Assembly: GCA_028683025.1 (NCBI GenBank)
Contig: JAJRAB010000010.1
Coordinates: forward strand, 1-15,541
DNA: 15,541 nt
Direction of reading: 5' to 3'
Source of the DNA: Candidatus Methanomethylicus sp.
GTDB lineage: Archaea > Thermoproteota > Methanomethylicia > Methanomethylicales > Methanomethylicaceae
Notes under the pieces: generated by a model
Told to the model about the DNA's origin: nothing
What the model saw: the letters and a program-made list of their open reading frames with translations, nothing else
Databases searched by the model: none
Made by a program: the position numbers and the translations under genes
Shown here: one piece after another, positions 6,373 through 13,639 of the stretch
Layout: every line of letters begins with the position of its first letter
How positions within the stretch are numbered: the stretch's first letter is position 1

Positions 6373-7803
6373 ATGGCGAAAATGAAAAATCCAATCGAAT
6401 TAACACTTTTTGAACTGGTTGAAGAAATAAAAAGCGGAAATCTAGACAAAGATGAAGTATTTTTCGCCTATAAAAAGCAAATTAACGATTATGATGAGGT
6501 CTATAGAGCATACATATCATTATGTGAAAAACCAGAGAAAATTAATGAGGGCTTACTGACAGGAGCACCAATTGCCATAAAGGACAATATTTGCACTAGA
6601 GGGATTAAGACAACCTGCGCTTCGAAAATATTGGGCAATTACAAACCTCCATACAATGCGACGGTAGTAGAAAAGATCAAAGATGCAGGGGGGTACGTAA
6701 TTGGTAAGGCAAACATGGACGAATTTGCAATGGGATCATCAACTGAGAATAGTGCTTTCTTCCCAAGTAGAAACCCATGGGATAGGGAATGTGTGCCAGG
6801 TGGATCCTCAGGTGGAAGTGCCGTCGCTGTAGCAGCCAGGGAAGCAGCAGCTGCCCTTGGTTCGGATACAGGTGGATCTGTACGGTGCCCTGCAAGTTTC
6901 TGTGGACTAGTTGGACTGAAAACTACCTATGGTTTGATAAGCAGATATGGTTTGGTAGCTTTTGCCAACAGTCTTGAGCAGATTGGACCTTTAACTCGAG
7001 ATGTAAGGGACTGTGCACTGCTTTTGAATGTAATAAGCGGGCATGATGAAAATGATGGAACATCCCTATTTGCAAATCGTGAAAATTATCTTTCATATAT
7101 TGGTAGAGAAGTTAGGGGGATGAAGTTAGGTATCCCTCGAGAATTCATGGGAGAGGGTACGGATGAGAATGTTAAGAAGGCAGTATGGAATTGCGTGAAT
7201 CTGCTTGAAGGCTTTGGGGCCACATGGAAAGAGGTGGATTTGCCTTCCGTTAAGTATGCTTTGCCAGCATATTATATGATAGCAATGTCTGAGGCTAGCT
7301 CTAATTTAGCCAGATATGATGGCATAAGGTATGGTTTTCGGCATGAGGATGAGGGCCAAGATTGGTCCTCGTCCTATTCAAAAACCAGGGGGGAGGGTTT
7401 TGGGAAGGAGGTTAAACGCAGAATAATTCTTGGAACATTTGCGCTATCTTCAGGCTACTATGAAGCATATTATCTCAAAGCCCTGAAAGTCAGGACACTT
7501 ATCCGGAACGATTTCAATCGCCTTTTCAAAGAATATGATGTGCTGCTGGGACCGACAATGCCTACTCCAGCATTTAAAATCGGCGAAAAGGTCGACGACC
7601 CACTGGCGATGTATGCTACAGATATTGATACAGTATCCATCAATCTAAGCGGGATGCCGGCTCTATCAATTCCCTGTGGCTATAGCCATGGTCTCCCCCT
7701 AGGTTTGCAAATAATGGCTCCTGCCCTCGGTGAGGGTAGAATCTTTTCCGTTGCAAGTAAGTTGGAAGAGGAACTGAGGTTAAGCCTCAGACCTCCACTA
7801 TGA
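6373..7803 (+). CDS. gatA: Asp/Glu-tRNA amidotransferase subunit A (GatA), amidase
   Basis: 476-residue amidase-signature subunit that hydrolyses glutamine and supplies ammonia through a channel to GatB. The Ser-cis-Ser-Lys catalytic triad is complete: Lys70 in IAIKDNI, Ser145 in GGSSGGSA, and nucleophile Ser169 in SDTGGSVR. Their spacing (75 and 24 residues) equals that of characterised GatA enzymes. Other family blocks are GKANMDEFAMGSSTENS (about 111-127) and GLVGLKTTYGLISRYG. Length is normal. The start could be the ATG at 6373 or the in-frame ATG at 6382; the first is annotated because it leaves the usual short gap after gatC. The gatB gene follows nine bases downstream, so all three subunits are probably made from one transcript. 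Confidence 0.97.
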   Translation: MAKMKNPIELTLFELVEEIKSGNLDKDEVFFAYKKQINDYDEVYRAYISLCEKPEKINEGLLTGAPIAIKDNICTRGIKTTCASKILGNYKPPYNATVVEKIKDAGGYVIGKANMDEFAMGSSTENSAFFPSRNPWDRECVPGGSSGGSAVAVAAREAAAALGSDTGGSVRCPASFCGLVGLKTTYGLISRYGLVAFANSLEQIGPLTRDVRDCALLLNVISGHDENDGTSLFANRENYLSYIGREVRGMKLGIPREFMGEGTDENVKKAVWNCVNLLEGFGATWKEVDLPSVKYALPAYYMIAMSEASSNLARYDGIRYGFRHEDEGQDWSSSYSKTRGEGFGKEVKRRIILGTFALSSGYYEAYYLKALKVRTLIRNDFNRLFKEYDVLLGPTMPTPAFKIGEKVDDPLAMYATDIDTVSINLSGMPALSIPCGYSHGLPLGLQIMAPALGEGRIFSVASKLEEELRLSLRPPL

Positions 7804-7812
7804 GGAGATAAT

Positions 7813-9285
7813 ATGAGCGAAAATAAGAATGTTGCAAATTCATTCAATGAAGTCGTTATCGGACTAGAGATACATTGCCAATTGACAAAATTAAAAACCA
7901 AGCTCTTCTGTGGTTGCAGTTCAGATTACCGAGGGAAAGAGCCTAATTCAAATACTTGTCAAATATGTCTTGGCCATCCTGGCTCATTGCCAAAACCAAA
8001 CAGGATGGCAGTCAATTTAGCTGTGATGGCGGGCATAGCCCTAAATAGCGATATCAGCAGGAGAACATCATTCTATAGGAAAAACTACTTCTATGTTGAC
8101 ATGGGCAAAAACTTTCAGATATCAATGTATGAAACAGCAGGCATGTCTACCATCTGCGAGAGGGGCCATGTTGACATAAATGTCGGTCCAAAACTCAAAC
8201 GCGTAAGGATAACTAGGATACAGCTCGAGGAGGATCCGGCAAGGCTTGTTCATCTTGGTCCAATTGACCTATCACCATTTACACTTGTTGATTATAACCG
8301 TGCAGGCATGGCGTTGCTGGAGATTGTCACTGAACCTGATCTCTCATCACCTAGAGAGGCAAGACTGCTACTGCAGAAGCTAAGATCTATAATGGAGCAT
8401 ATCGGAGCCTATGATGGGGGTCTCGAAGGTGCCATGAGATGTGATGCTAATATCTCAATAAAAGGAGGGACTAGAGTAGAAATCAAGAATATTTCATCGT
8501 TCAAGGAGGTTGAGAAGGCCTTGAACTTTGAAGTTTCCAGGCAGAAGAGCCTTTTAATGAAGGGTTTGGCAGTTGCCAGGGAAACACGACATTGGGATGA
8601 AATTCGAAAAGTCACCATATCGTTAAGGGAGAAAGAAGCAGAACACGATTACAGGTATTTCCCAGAACCAGATATCGTTCCCCTTGATCTTGATGAAGAA
8701 TTTGTTGCAAGCATAAAAGCTAAGATGCCAGAATTACCAGATGCAAGGGCAGGCAGGTTCGTAAAAGAATATGGTATTCCTCAATACGACGCTTTAGTAT
8801 TAACAGCGGATAAGGGCATTGCCGATTTTTATGAAGAAAGCGTCAATCTTTACGGTGATCCAAAAACAGTCAGCAACTGGCTCATGGGAGACGTACTTGG
8901 TGTATTGCATGATAAAGGGCTGGAGCTTGAGGAAGCCAAGATCGCACCAGCTACATTTGCAGAGATGCTTGATATGATCAGGAAGGGCTTAATAAGTGGC
9001 AAGATTGGGAAGATAATCCTGCCCGAAATGGTAGCATCAGGAAAAAAAGCCAGCCAGATTGTTCATGAAAAAGAACTGAACAGGATCTCAGACAGGGATC
9101 AATTGGTTAAAATTGCGGAAGAGGTATTCGCTGAGAATTCAAAGGCTGTTGATGATGCAAAGGTGGACGAGAAGGCAGCACATTTCCTTGTGGGCCAAAT
9201 AATGAAAAAGACAAGGGGGAAAGGCGACCCTAAAATGGTTAATGACGTGGTTAAGGAAATGCTTCAAAAAAATAAAGCAGGTTAA
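7813..9285 (+). CDS. gatB: Asp/Glu-tRNA amidotransferase subunit B (GatB)
   Basis: 490-residue subunit that binds the misacylated tRNA, phosphorylates the side-chain carboxylate with ATP and amidates it to give Asn-tRNA or Gln-tRNA. It has the N-terminal cradle domain with VIGLEIHCQL (15-24), a zinc-type cysteine set FCGC...CQIC (Cys33, 35, 49, 52), FYRKNYFYVDMGKNFQISMY, and LEEDPARL. The helical and YqeY-like tail domain occupies about 340-490 (NWLMGDVLGVL and the C-terminal GQIMKKTRGKGDP). Length is standard. GGAG (7804-7807) lies five bases before the ATG. In archaea GatCAB usually serves Asp-tRNA(Asn), because GatDE handles Glu-tRNA(Gln); whether this genome lacks AsnRS cannot be seen here. 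Its stop codon overlaps that of the convergent iorB. Confidence 0.97.
   Translation: MSENKNVANSFNEVVIGLEIHCQLTKLKTKLFCGCSSDYRGKEPNSNTCQICLGHPGSLPKPNRMAVNLAVMAGIALNSDISRRTSFYRKNYFYVDMGKNFQISMYETAGMSTICERGHVDINVGPKLKRVRITRIQLEEDPARLVHLGPIDLSPFTLVDYNRAGMALLEIVTEPDLSSPREARLLLQKLRSIMEHIGAYDGGLEGAMRCDANISIKGGTRVEIKNISSFKEVEKALNFEVSRQKSLLMKGLAVARETRHWDEIRKVTISLREKEAEHDYRYFPEPDIVPLDLDEEFVASIKAKMPELPDARAGRFVKEYGIPQYDALVLTADKGIADFYEESVNLYGDPKTVSNWLMGDVLGVLHDKGLELEEAKIAPATFAEMLDMIRKGLISGKIGKIILPEMVASGKKASQIVHEKELNRISDRDQLVKIAEEVFAENSKAVDDAKVDEKAAHFLVGQIMKKTRGKGDPKMVNDVVKEMLQKNKAG
9266..9272 (-). terminator. Candidate T7 terminator for iorAB inside the gatB 3' end
   Basis: Seven A on the plus strand (T7 on the minus strand) lie 10 to 16 bases past the iorB stop codon, within the last codons of gatB. 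It is the only T tract near the end of iorAB. No comparable tract follows gatB on the plus strand before it runs into iorB. Confidence 0.35.
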
Positions 9286-9899
9286 TTTCCTCGCTTGTGT
9301 CCGCCGATTGCATAACCAGCGTCAAAAGCCCTCAGATTCTGCTCAATGGACCTCGGGATGTTCTCCCTGATCGAATCTTTAATCGCGCTGTTACTGATTG
9401 GCAAGATTCCAATTCCTGAAAGCACCCCTAGCATTACAATATTGGCCGCGATGGGAATGCCTGCCTCTTCTGCAACCTGAGTAGCATCCAATGTAATTAT
9501 TGATCCTGCCGCTCTGCCTATGAGCTTCAATATTACTTCCATTGTTGGGTAGGGCATTTTCCCAGTGTTGACTTCAACGGGGTAAATCGGTCTAGTGCTA
9601 AGTATGACCATACCGTTTGGCTTTAGAAACCGTGTGACAGCCCTTAGTGCTTCCATAGGCTCTAGGCTGACTACCACGTCGGCCTTATGTTCCTGAATCA
9701 TGCTTCCATATATTTCCCTACCGATCCTCAAATGGCTAACCACAGGGCCACCCCGTTGGGCGATTCCAAAGACATCCGAAACCCTTGCGCGATAACCAGA
9801 GTTGACTGCTGCTGATCCCAGAATCTGGGCACTCCGAACATTGCCTTGACCACCAACACCCGATATGATAATTCCCAATTCTTCAAATTCTGCCTTCAT
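9282..9899 (-). CDS. iorB: Indolepyruvate:ferredoxin oxidoreductase beta subunit (IorB)
   Basis: 205-residue subunit related to the gamma domain of pyruvate:ferredoxin oxidoreductase. With IorA it converts indolepyruvate and other aryl pyruvates plus CoA to aryl-acetyl-CoA, CO2 and reduced ferredoxin. Typical features are the N-terminal GVGGQGN (about 14-20), the segment from SDVFGIAQRGGPVVSHLRIG, and the C-terminal part with the family's helical pattern; length is normal. Its ATG overlaps the iorA stop codon (ATGA), and GGAGGT lies eight bases upstream inside iorA, so the two are translationally coupled. The 3' end overlaps the gatB stop codon by four bases in the opposite direction. Confidence 0.95.
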   Translation of the reverse strand: MKAEFEELGIIISGVGGQGNVRSAQILGSAAVNSGYRARVSDVFGIAQRGGPVVSHLRIGREIYGSMIQEHKADVVVSLEPMEALRAVTRFLKPNGMVILSTRPIYPVEVNTGKMPYPTMEVILKLIGRAAGSIITLDATQVAEEAGIPIAANIVMLGVLSGIGILPISNSAIKDSIRENIPRSIEQNLRAFDAGYAIGGHKRGN

Positions 9900-11842
9900 T
9901 TGCCCTGACCTCCAATTACATCTTTCTTTGAAATTGCATCATTGGGGCATACGGCTTCACAAACGCCACAGGCGACACAATCTAGTGGCTGGATGAAAGA
10001 TTTCTTACGGTCCCTATCAAAACCAATTGCAGGGCACCCAAAGGCAGCAGTGCAGGTTCTGCACCCTATGCATTTATCACTGGAAACTTCAAAAGGCACA
10101 AGTTTTTTCCCCTGCCGCCGTATCTGCCTCAGATATTCTTGGCTGCAAAGCCTGCGGAAAATGACAACAGCAGGGCCATCAAATTTTATGGCTTCTTCCA
10201 TTGCAGAGACGCTCGCCTTCAGATCATAAGGATCGACAATCTTTATGAATTCAATTCCACAGGCCTTGCAGATGTCCTCTATTGTCACACGTTTTGTAGG
10301 CTTAAGTGTAGCAGTCTCGCCACAGCCAGGATGTGGCTGGAATCCAGTCATAGCGGTTACTTCATTATCAAGTACCATAATCTTAATGTTTGCTTGATTG
10401 AAGGTAGCATTAATTAATCCAGGTATGCCTGCATGGTAGAATGTCGAATCACCTATCGTGGCAAAAATGGGCTCTTTAATACCTGACTTGGCCACGCCAT
10501 TGGCAACTCCAATGCTTCCCCCCATGCAAAATACATCTTGCATGAATCTCAATGGAGGATACATCCCCAAAGTGTAACAGCCGATGTCACCTAGGGCAAT
10601 ATATTTTGCATTGGAAACATTTCGTGTCGCCTTTTTTGCAGCATAATATGCACCCCGGTGTGGGCATCCTGCACACATGGTTAATGTTCTTGGGGTGAGA
10701 ACCTTTGAGGCTTCGGCCATCAGATCAATCTTCATATTCGGGACCTGATCGTAATCAACGCCAAGCAGGTTCGATATTGCCTTTTCGACAAGCGTATAAT
10801 TTAGTTCGCCCTCCAATGGAAGGGTTGATGTAAGTTTTCCATGCACTTTTAAAGAAGGAATGCCATTAGTAAGCATGGATAATTGCCTTTCTATAAACGG
10901 CTCGCCTTCTTCTACAACAATTATCTCTTCGTATTTTTTAATAAACTCAAGGACAGTCTTATTTGGGAACGGGTTAGTTAGCCCCATTTTTAACAATCCC
11001 AATCTTCCACGCAAGTTATGATTTTTTAGAAAATCGAGAACATAATTAGCGGGAGCAGAAGCAGTAATTATCCCAACTTTATAATTGCCAAGGGTCATTT
11101 TTTCTGGATGTTCAATCATGAACAATCCTTTTCGAACAGCAATATCCTCTACTTTACGATTTTTTTGGTGAAGCAGGGCATGGAGTTCGGGAATGACCTT
11201 TGGGCCTACAATGCCATCACCTAGAACGAAATTGCTATAGTAATCATCATGGAATTTCGGATCTCGTGGTTTTCTGTTCAGCTCACCTAATTTGCAGTCT
11301 CCCCTTGAATGACAGATCCGCGTAACTAATCGGAACATCACTGGTAATCTGAGCTCTTCAGAGATTTCAAAAGCCAAATTCAAATAATCTTTTGCTTCCT
11401 GCACATCGGATGGCTCAATTACAGGGATCTCTGCAAGCTGCGCCAGATATCGGCTATCCTGTTCATTGGCCGAACTGTGTCCCGATGGATCGTCGGCCGA
11501 GACAAGCACGAATCCAGCATCAAATCCATGATACACAGCATGCATCAGAGGGTCAACTATCCAGTTGGCTCCAATATGCTTCATTGAAGCCATGCTTCTT
11601 TTGCCACATATAGCACCACCCAAAGCGACTTCAAAGGCAACCATTTCATTCGTCGACCATTGGACATGCATGCCAATTTCATCTGCAACTAAGGCTAGTG
11701 TATCGACTATTTCTGAGGCAGGGGTTCCAGGATAGGAAGCGGCGATCTCCACGTTCGATTCAATCGCCCCCCTGGCAACTGCTTCATTACCAAGGAGCAG
11801 GATCCTTGAGCCTGGCAGTTTTTTTGAGATAATATGTGTCAT
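9896..11842 (-). CDS. iorA: Indolepyruvate:ferredoxin oxidoreductase alpha subunit (IorA)
   Basis: 648-residue catalytic subunit of the IorAB complex, which takes transaminated aromatic amino acids to acyl-CoA and ferredoxin. Domains in order: PFOR alpha/N-type pyrimidine-binding domain (about 20-190; SYPGTPASEI, DDPSGHSSANEQDSR); a central domain (about 250-350); the TPP-binding domain (about 385-570) with CAGCPHRG, GDIGCYTLG, GGSIGVANG and a GDS...N motif (Gly464 to Asn479); and a C-terminal ferredoxin domain with two 4Fe-4S sets, Cys591/594/597/603 and Cys622/625/628/632. The first set has the C-x4-CP spacing usual for IorA. The start has a weak GTGG/GGTT site upstream. It is first in the iorAB operon and diverges from an acyl-CoA synthetase subunit acting on the same kind of product. 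Confidence 0.96.
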   Translation of the reverse strand: MTHIISKKLPGSRILLLGNEAVARGAIESNVEIAASYPGTPASEIVDTLALVADEIGMHVQWSTNEMVAFEVALGGAICGKRSMASMKHIGANWIVDPLMHAVYHGFDAGFVLVSADDPSGHSSANEQDSRYLAQLAEIPVIEPSDVQEAKDYLNLAFEISEELRLPVMFRLVTRICHSRGDCKLGELNRKPRDPKFHDDYYSNFVLGDGIVGPKVIPELHALLHQKNRKVEDIAVRKGLFMIEHPEKMTLGNYKVGIITASAPANYVLDFLKNHNLRGRLGLLKMGLTNPFPNKTVLEFIKKYEEIIVVEEGEPFIERQLSMLTNGIPSLKVHGKLTSTLPLEGELNYTLVEKAISNLLGVDYDQVPNMKIDLMAEASKVLTPRTLTMCAGCPHRGAYYAAKKATRNVSNAKYIALGDIGCYTLGMYPPLRFMQDVFCMGGSIGVANGVAKSGIKEPIFATIGDSTFYHAGIPGLINATFNQANIKIMVLDNEVTAMTGFQPHPGCGETATLKPTKRVTIEDICKACGIEFIKIVDPYDLKASVSAMEEAIKFDGPAVVIFRRLCSQEYLRQIRRQGKKLVPFEVSSDKCIGCRTCTAAFGCPAIGFDRDRKKSFIQPLDCVACGVCEAVCPNDAISKKDVIGGQGK

Positions 11843-11881
11843 CGTTAACCACTAGGATAACTTATTAGAAAATGATTATTG

Positions 11882-11889
11882 ATATTAAA
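11882..11889 (-). promoter_or_regulatory. Candidate TATA box of iorAB
   Basis: The minus strand reads TTTAATAT about 43 bases before the iorA ATG. Initiation near 11860 would give a leader of about 17 nt with a weak GTGG site. The 146-base gap to the divergent synthetase gene contains this element and the plus-strand TATAAA at 11971. Confidence 0.38.
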
Positions 11890-11970
11890 GTTTGCTGGAC
11901 TAATCTTCTTTGGATTATTCATGTTTTCCAAGTCATCAATGAAAGATGAAGTTTTTAAGATGTAGCAATC

Positions 11971-11976
11971 TATAAA
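11971..11976 (+). promoter_or_regulatory. Candidate TATA box of the acyl-CoA synthetase/PfkB pair
   Basis: TATAAA lies 18 to 24 bases before the candidate start codons at 11989 and 11995. Initiation would then fall at about 11995-12000, giving either a leaderless message from 11995 or a very short leader to a further in-frame ATG at 12007. TTTTTAAG at 11952-11959 is an alternative box that would leave a short leader to 11989. Confidence 0.4.
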
Positions 11977-11988
11977 CATAGGTTGATA

Positions 11989-12672
11989 ATGGCCATGTTC
12001 CAAGAAATGATTCGAAAAGGCAAAGAAAGGGGTTGGTTGTTAGAGCCAGAAGCCAAAGAACTGTGCAGGGGCTATGGCCTGTCAGTCGGTGATTGGAGAG
12101 TTGTCAACTCTAGAAAGGATGCGGAAAACGCTGGAGATGAACTTGGCTATCCATTAGTCATGAAGATTGTGTCCCCAGATATACTTCACAAATCAGATGT
12201 TGGGGGCGTTATACTTAATATCAAGGATAGCCAGGGAGCCAAGGAAGCTTATGGAAAAATAGAAGAAATTAAAACAAAGACAGGATGCATGCTGGAAGGC
12301 GCACTTGTTGAGCAAATGGCGCCTCCTGGCGTTGAGACCATAATAGGGGCCAAAAGAGATCCCCAGTTTGGCCCAGTAATAATGTTCGGTTTGGGGGGGA
12401 TTTTTGTTGAGGTCTTTAAGGATATAGCTTTCAGAGTTGCACCCCTAACTAAGTATGATGCGATGGATATGATCTCAGAATTGAAAGCCTATGTAATATT
12501 AAAGGGAATTAGAGGTAAAAAACCTTCGGATATCGATTCAATTGCTACCACACTTATGAAAGTGTCTGAGATGATGTCTAGCCTAGAAGAGATAGCAGAA
12601 CTTGATTTCAACCCTACCATAGTATATGAAAGCGGCTATAAAATTGTTGATGCAAGGATTATTTTAAAATAG
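11989..12672 (+). CDS. Acetyl/aryl-acetyl-CoA synthetase (ADP-forming), beta subunit
   Basis: About 227-residue ATP-grasp subunit of the archaeal ADP-forming acyl-CoA synthetases, which convert an acyl-CoA, ADP and phosphate to the free acid, CoA and ATP. Family landmarks: LLEPEAKEL (about 17-25), YPLVMKIVSPDILHKSDVGG (54-73), whose His67 matches the histidine reported as a second phosphorylation site in characterised enzymes, and GPVIMFGLGGIFVEVFKDIAF. The length matches separately encoded beta subunits. The alpha (CoA-binding) subunit is not in the window, so the complex must use one encoded elsewhere. Start is uncertain: in-frame TTG 11983, ATG 11989, 11995 and 12007 are all possible given the nearby TATAAA. 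It is divergent from iorAB, which suggests aryl-acetyl-CoA as substrate (inference), and is followed 10 bases later by the kinase gene. Confidence 0.9.
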   Translation: MAMFQEMIRKGKERGWLLEPEAKELCRGYGLSVGDWRVVNSRKDAENAGDELGYPLVMKIVSPDILHKSDVGGVILNIKDSQGAKEAYGKIEEIKTKTGCMLEGALVEQMAPPGVETIIGAKRDPQFGPVIMFGLGGIFVEVFKDIAFRVAPLTKYDAMDMISELKAYVILKGIRGKKPSDIDSIATTLMKVSEMMSSLEEIAELDFNPTIVYESGYKIVDARIILK

Positions 12673-12682
12673 GCGTTTTCCT

Positions 12683-13579
12683 TTGCCCCAGAAAGTCGAT
12701 GTTTTAGCCATAGGGAATCTCAATATTGATCTCTCATTTTTTTTGGCTAAAGGACCAGGACCTGATTCAGAAATAATTGCAGATGATTTTCAAATGTTCC
12801 AAGGCGGAGCAGCATCGAACTTTTCCGTCGGTTCCGCTCGGTTGGGCATAAAAACAGGCCTTTTTGCATGCATTGGTGACGATGAAATGGGAAAAGAGGC
12901 CGTGGGGGAATTGAAGCGGGAGGGTGTGTTGACTTCAGGTATTGTAAGTGAAAAAGGCCAGAGAACAGGAACGGTTTGTGTGCTTGTTGAGCATTCAGGG
13001 ACCAGGCGCATGATTGCATTCAGGGGTGCAAACAAGGAGTTGGCCAAGCATGTTTTTTCAAATTTGACTAACTTCCCAACTAAGGTGCTTCAGCTTTGCA
13101 ATATAAATAGAGAAGTGCTCAAAGCTGCGCTTAGGAATAACCAAAGTGAGATAATTTCACTTGACCCAGGAGGAGCCTCAGCTGAGCTTGATGTTGGAGA
13201 CCTTCAAGGTTTGAACATTGTACTTCTCAATGAACAAGAATGTAGAAATCTTACAGGCAAGGATGCAGAGGAGGGCATAAAAATACTCTCAGATCATGTC
13301 GCCTATGTTGTAGTGAAGCAGGGATCAAAAGGAGCCATTTTTTCGGGAAATGGAAGAATGTATAGAATGGAACCCTACAGGGTTAAGGTTGCCGATACGA
13401 CAGGAGCAGGAGATGCCTTCGATGCTGGCTTTATGGCAGCTACAATTGAAGGTAAGGACCATGAAACTAGGCTAGCATGGGCATCGGCAACAGCAGCTTT
13501 GAAAATCCAGAAGAAAGGGGCCAGGTCTGGACTTCCAACAAGGGAAGAATTGATGGCATTTTTGGAAGAGCGATCTTAG
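12683..13579 (+). CDS. PfkB/ribokinase-family carbohydrate or nucleoside kinase
   Basis: 298-residue kinase of the ribokinase superfamily. N-terminal signature: QGGAASNFSVGSARLG (40-55). GTRRMIAFRGAN (106-117) is a typical substrate/lid segment. The N-x-x-E metal motif is N183/E186. C-terminal signature: DTTGAGDAFDAGF (238-250), with anion-hole glycines and catalytic base Asp244. Length is standard. It begins with TTG (MPQKVDVLAIGNLNIDL); no ATG or GTG lies nearby in frame, and the family's first strand starts just after, so TTG is accepted. AGGCG at 12671-12675 is a weak ribosome site overlapping the upstream stop codon, so translation is probably coupled to the synthetase gene. The sugar or nucleoside substrate cannot be read from the sequence, nor can the link to acyl-CoA metabolism. 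Confidence 0.9.
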   Translation: MPQKVDVLAIGNLNIDLSFFLAKGPGPDSEIIADDFQMFQGGAASNFSVGSARLGIKTGLFACIGDDEMGKEAVGELKREGVLTSGIVSEKGQRTGTVCVLVEHSGTRRMIAFRGANKELAKHVFSNLTNFPTKVLQLCNINREVLKAALRNNQSEIISLDPGGASAELDVGDLQGLNIVLLNEQECRNLTGKDAEEGIKILSDHVAYVVVKQGSKGAIFSGNGRMYRMEPYRVKVADTTGAGDAFDAGFMAATIEGKDHETRLAWASATAALKIQKKGARSGLPTREELMAFLEERS

Positions 13580-13597
13580 TCAATAATTAGAAAAACC

Positions 13598-13621
13598 AAA
13601 AAAATAAAAAAAGGGAAAGGG
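13598..13621 (-). terminator. Double T-run terminator of the surface-protein gene
   Basis: On the minus strand, T7-A-T7 (plus-strand A runs 13598-13604 and 13606-13612) follows the stop codon by 17 bases, just after the 18-bp palindrome over the stop codon. Palindrome plus T run looks like a strong terminator for a highly expressed gene. The 49-base gap to the convergent kinase gene holds nothing else. Confidence 0.65.
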
Positions 13622-13639
13622 TTGCGGCTTAAGCCGCAA
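13622..13639. repeat. 18-bp perfect palindrome spanning a stop codon
   Basis: TTGCGGCTTAAGCCGCAA is its own reverse complement and is centred on the TAA stop of the surface-protein gene, covering its last Ile-Ala-Ala codons. As RNA it can fold into a 7-bp stem with a TTAA loop, extended by outer G-T and G-C pairs. With the adjacent T7-A-T7 it probably serves as the stem of a terminator or protects the 3' end. Confidence 0.75.

Noticed and set aside
9942..10417. Two overlapping open frames opposite the iorA ferredoxin and TPP domains
   Set aside because: They have Cys/His-rich but low-complexity translations mirroring the iorA motifs, and no start signals.
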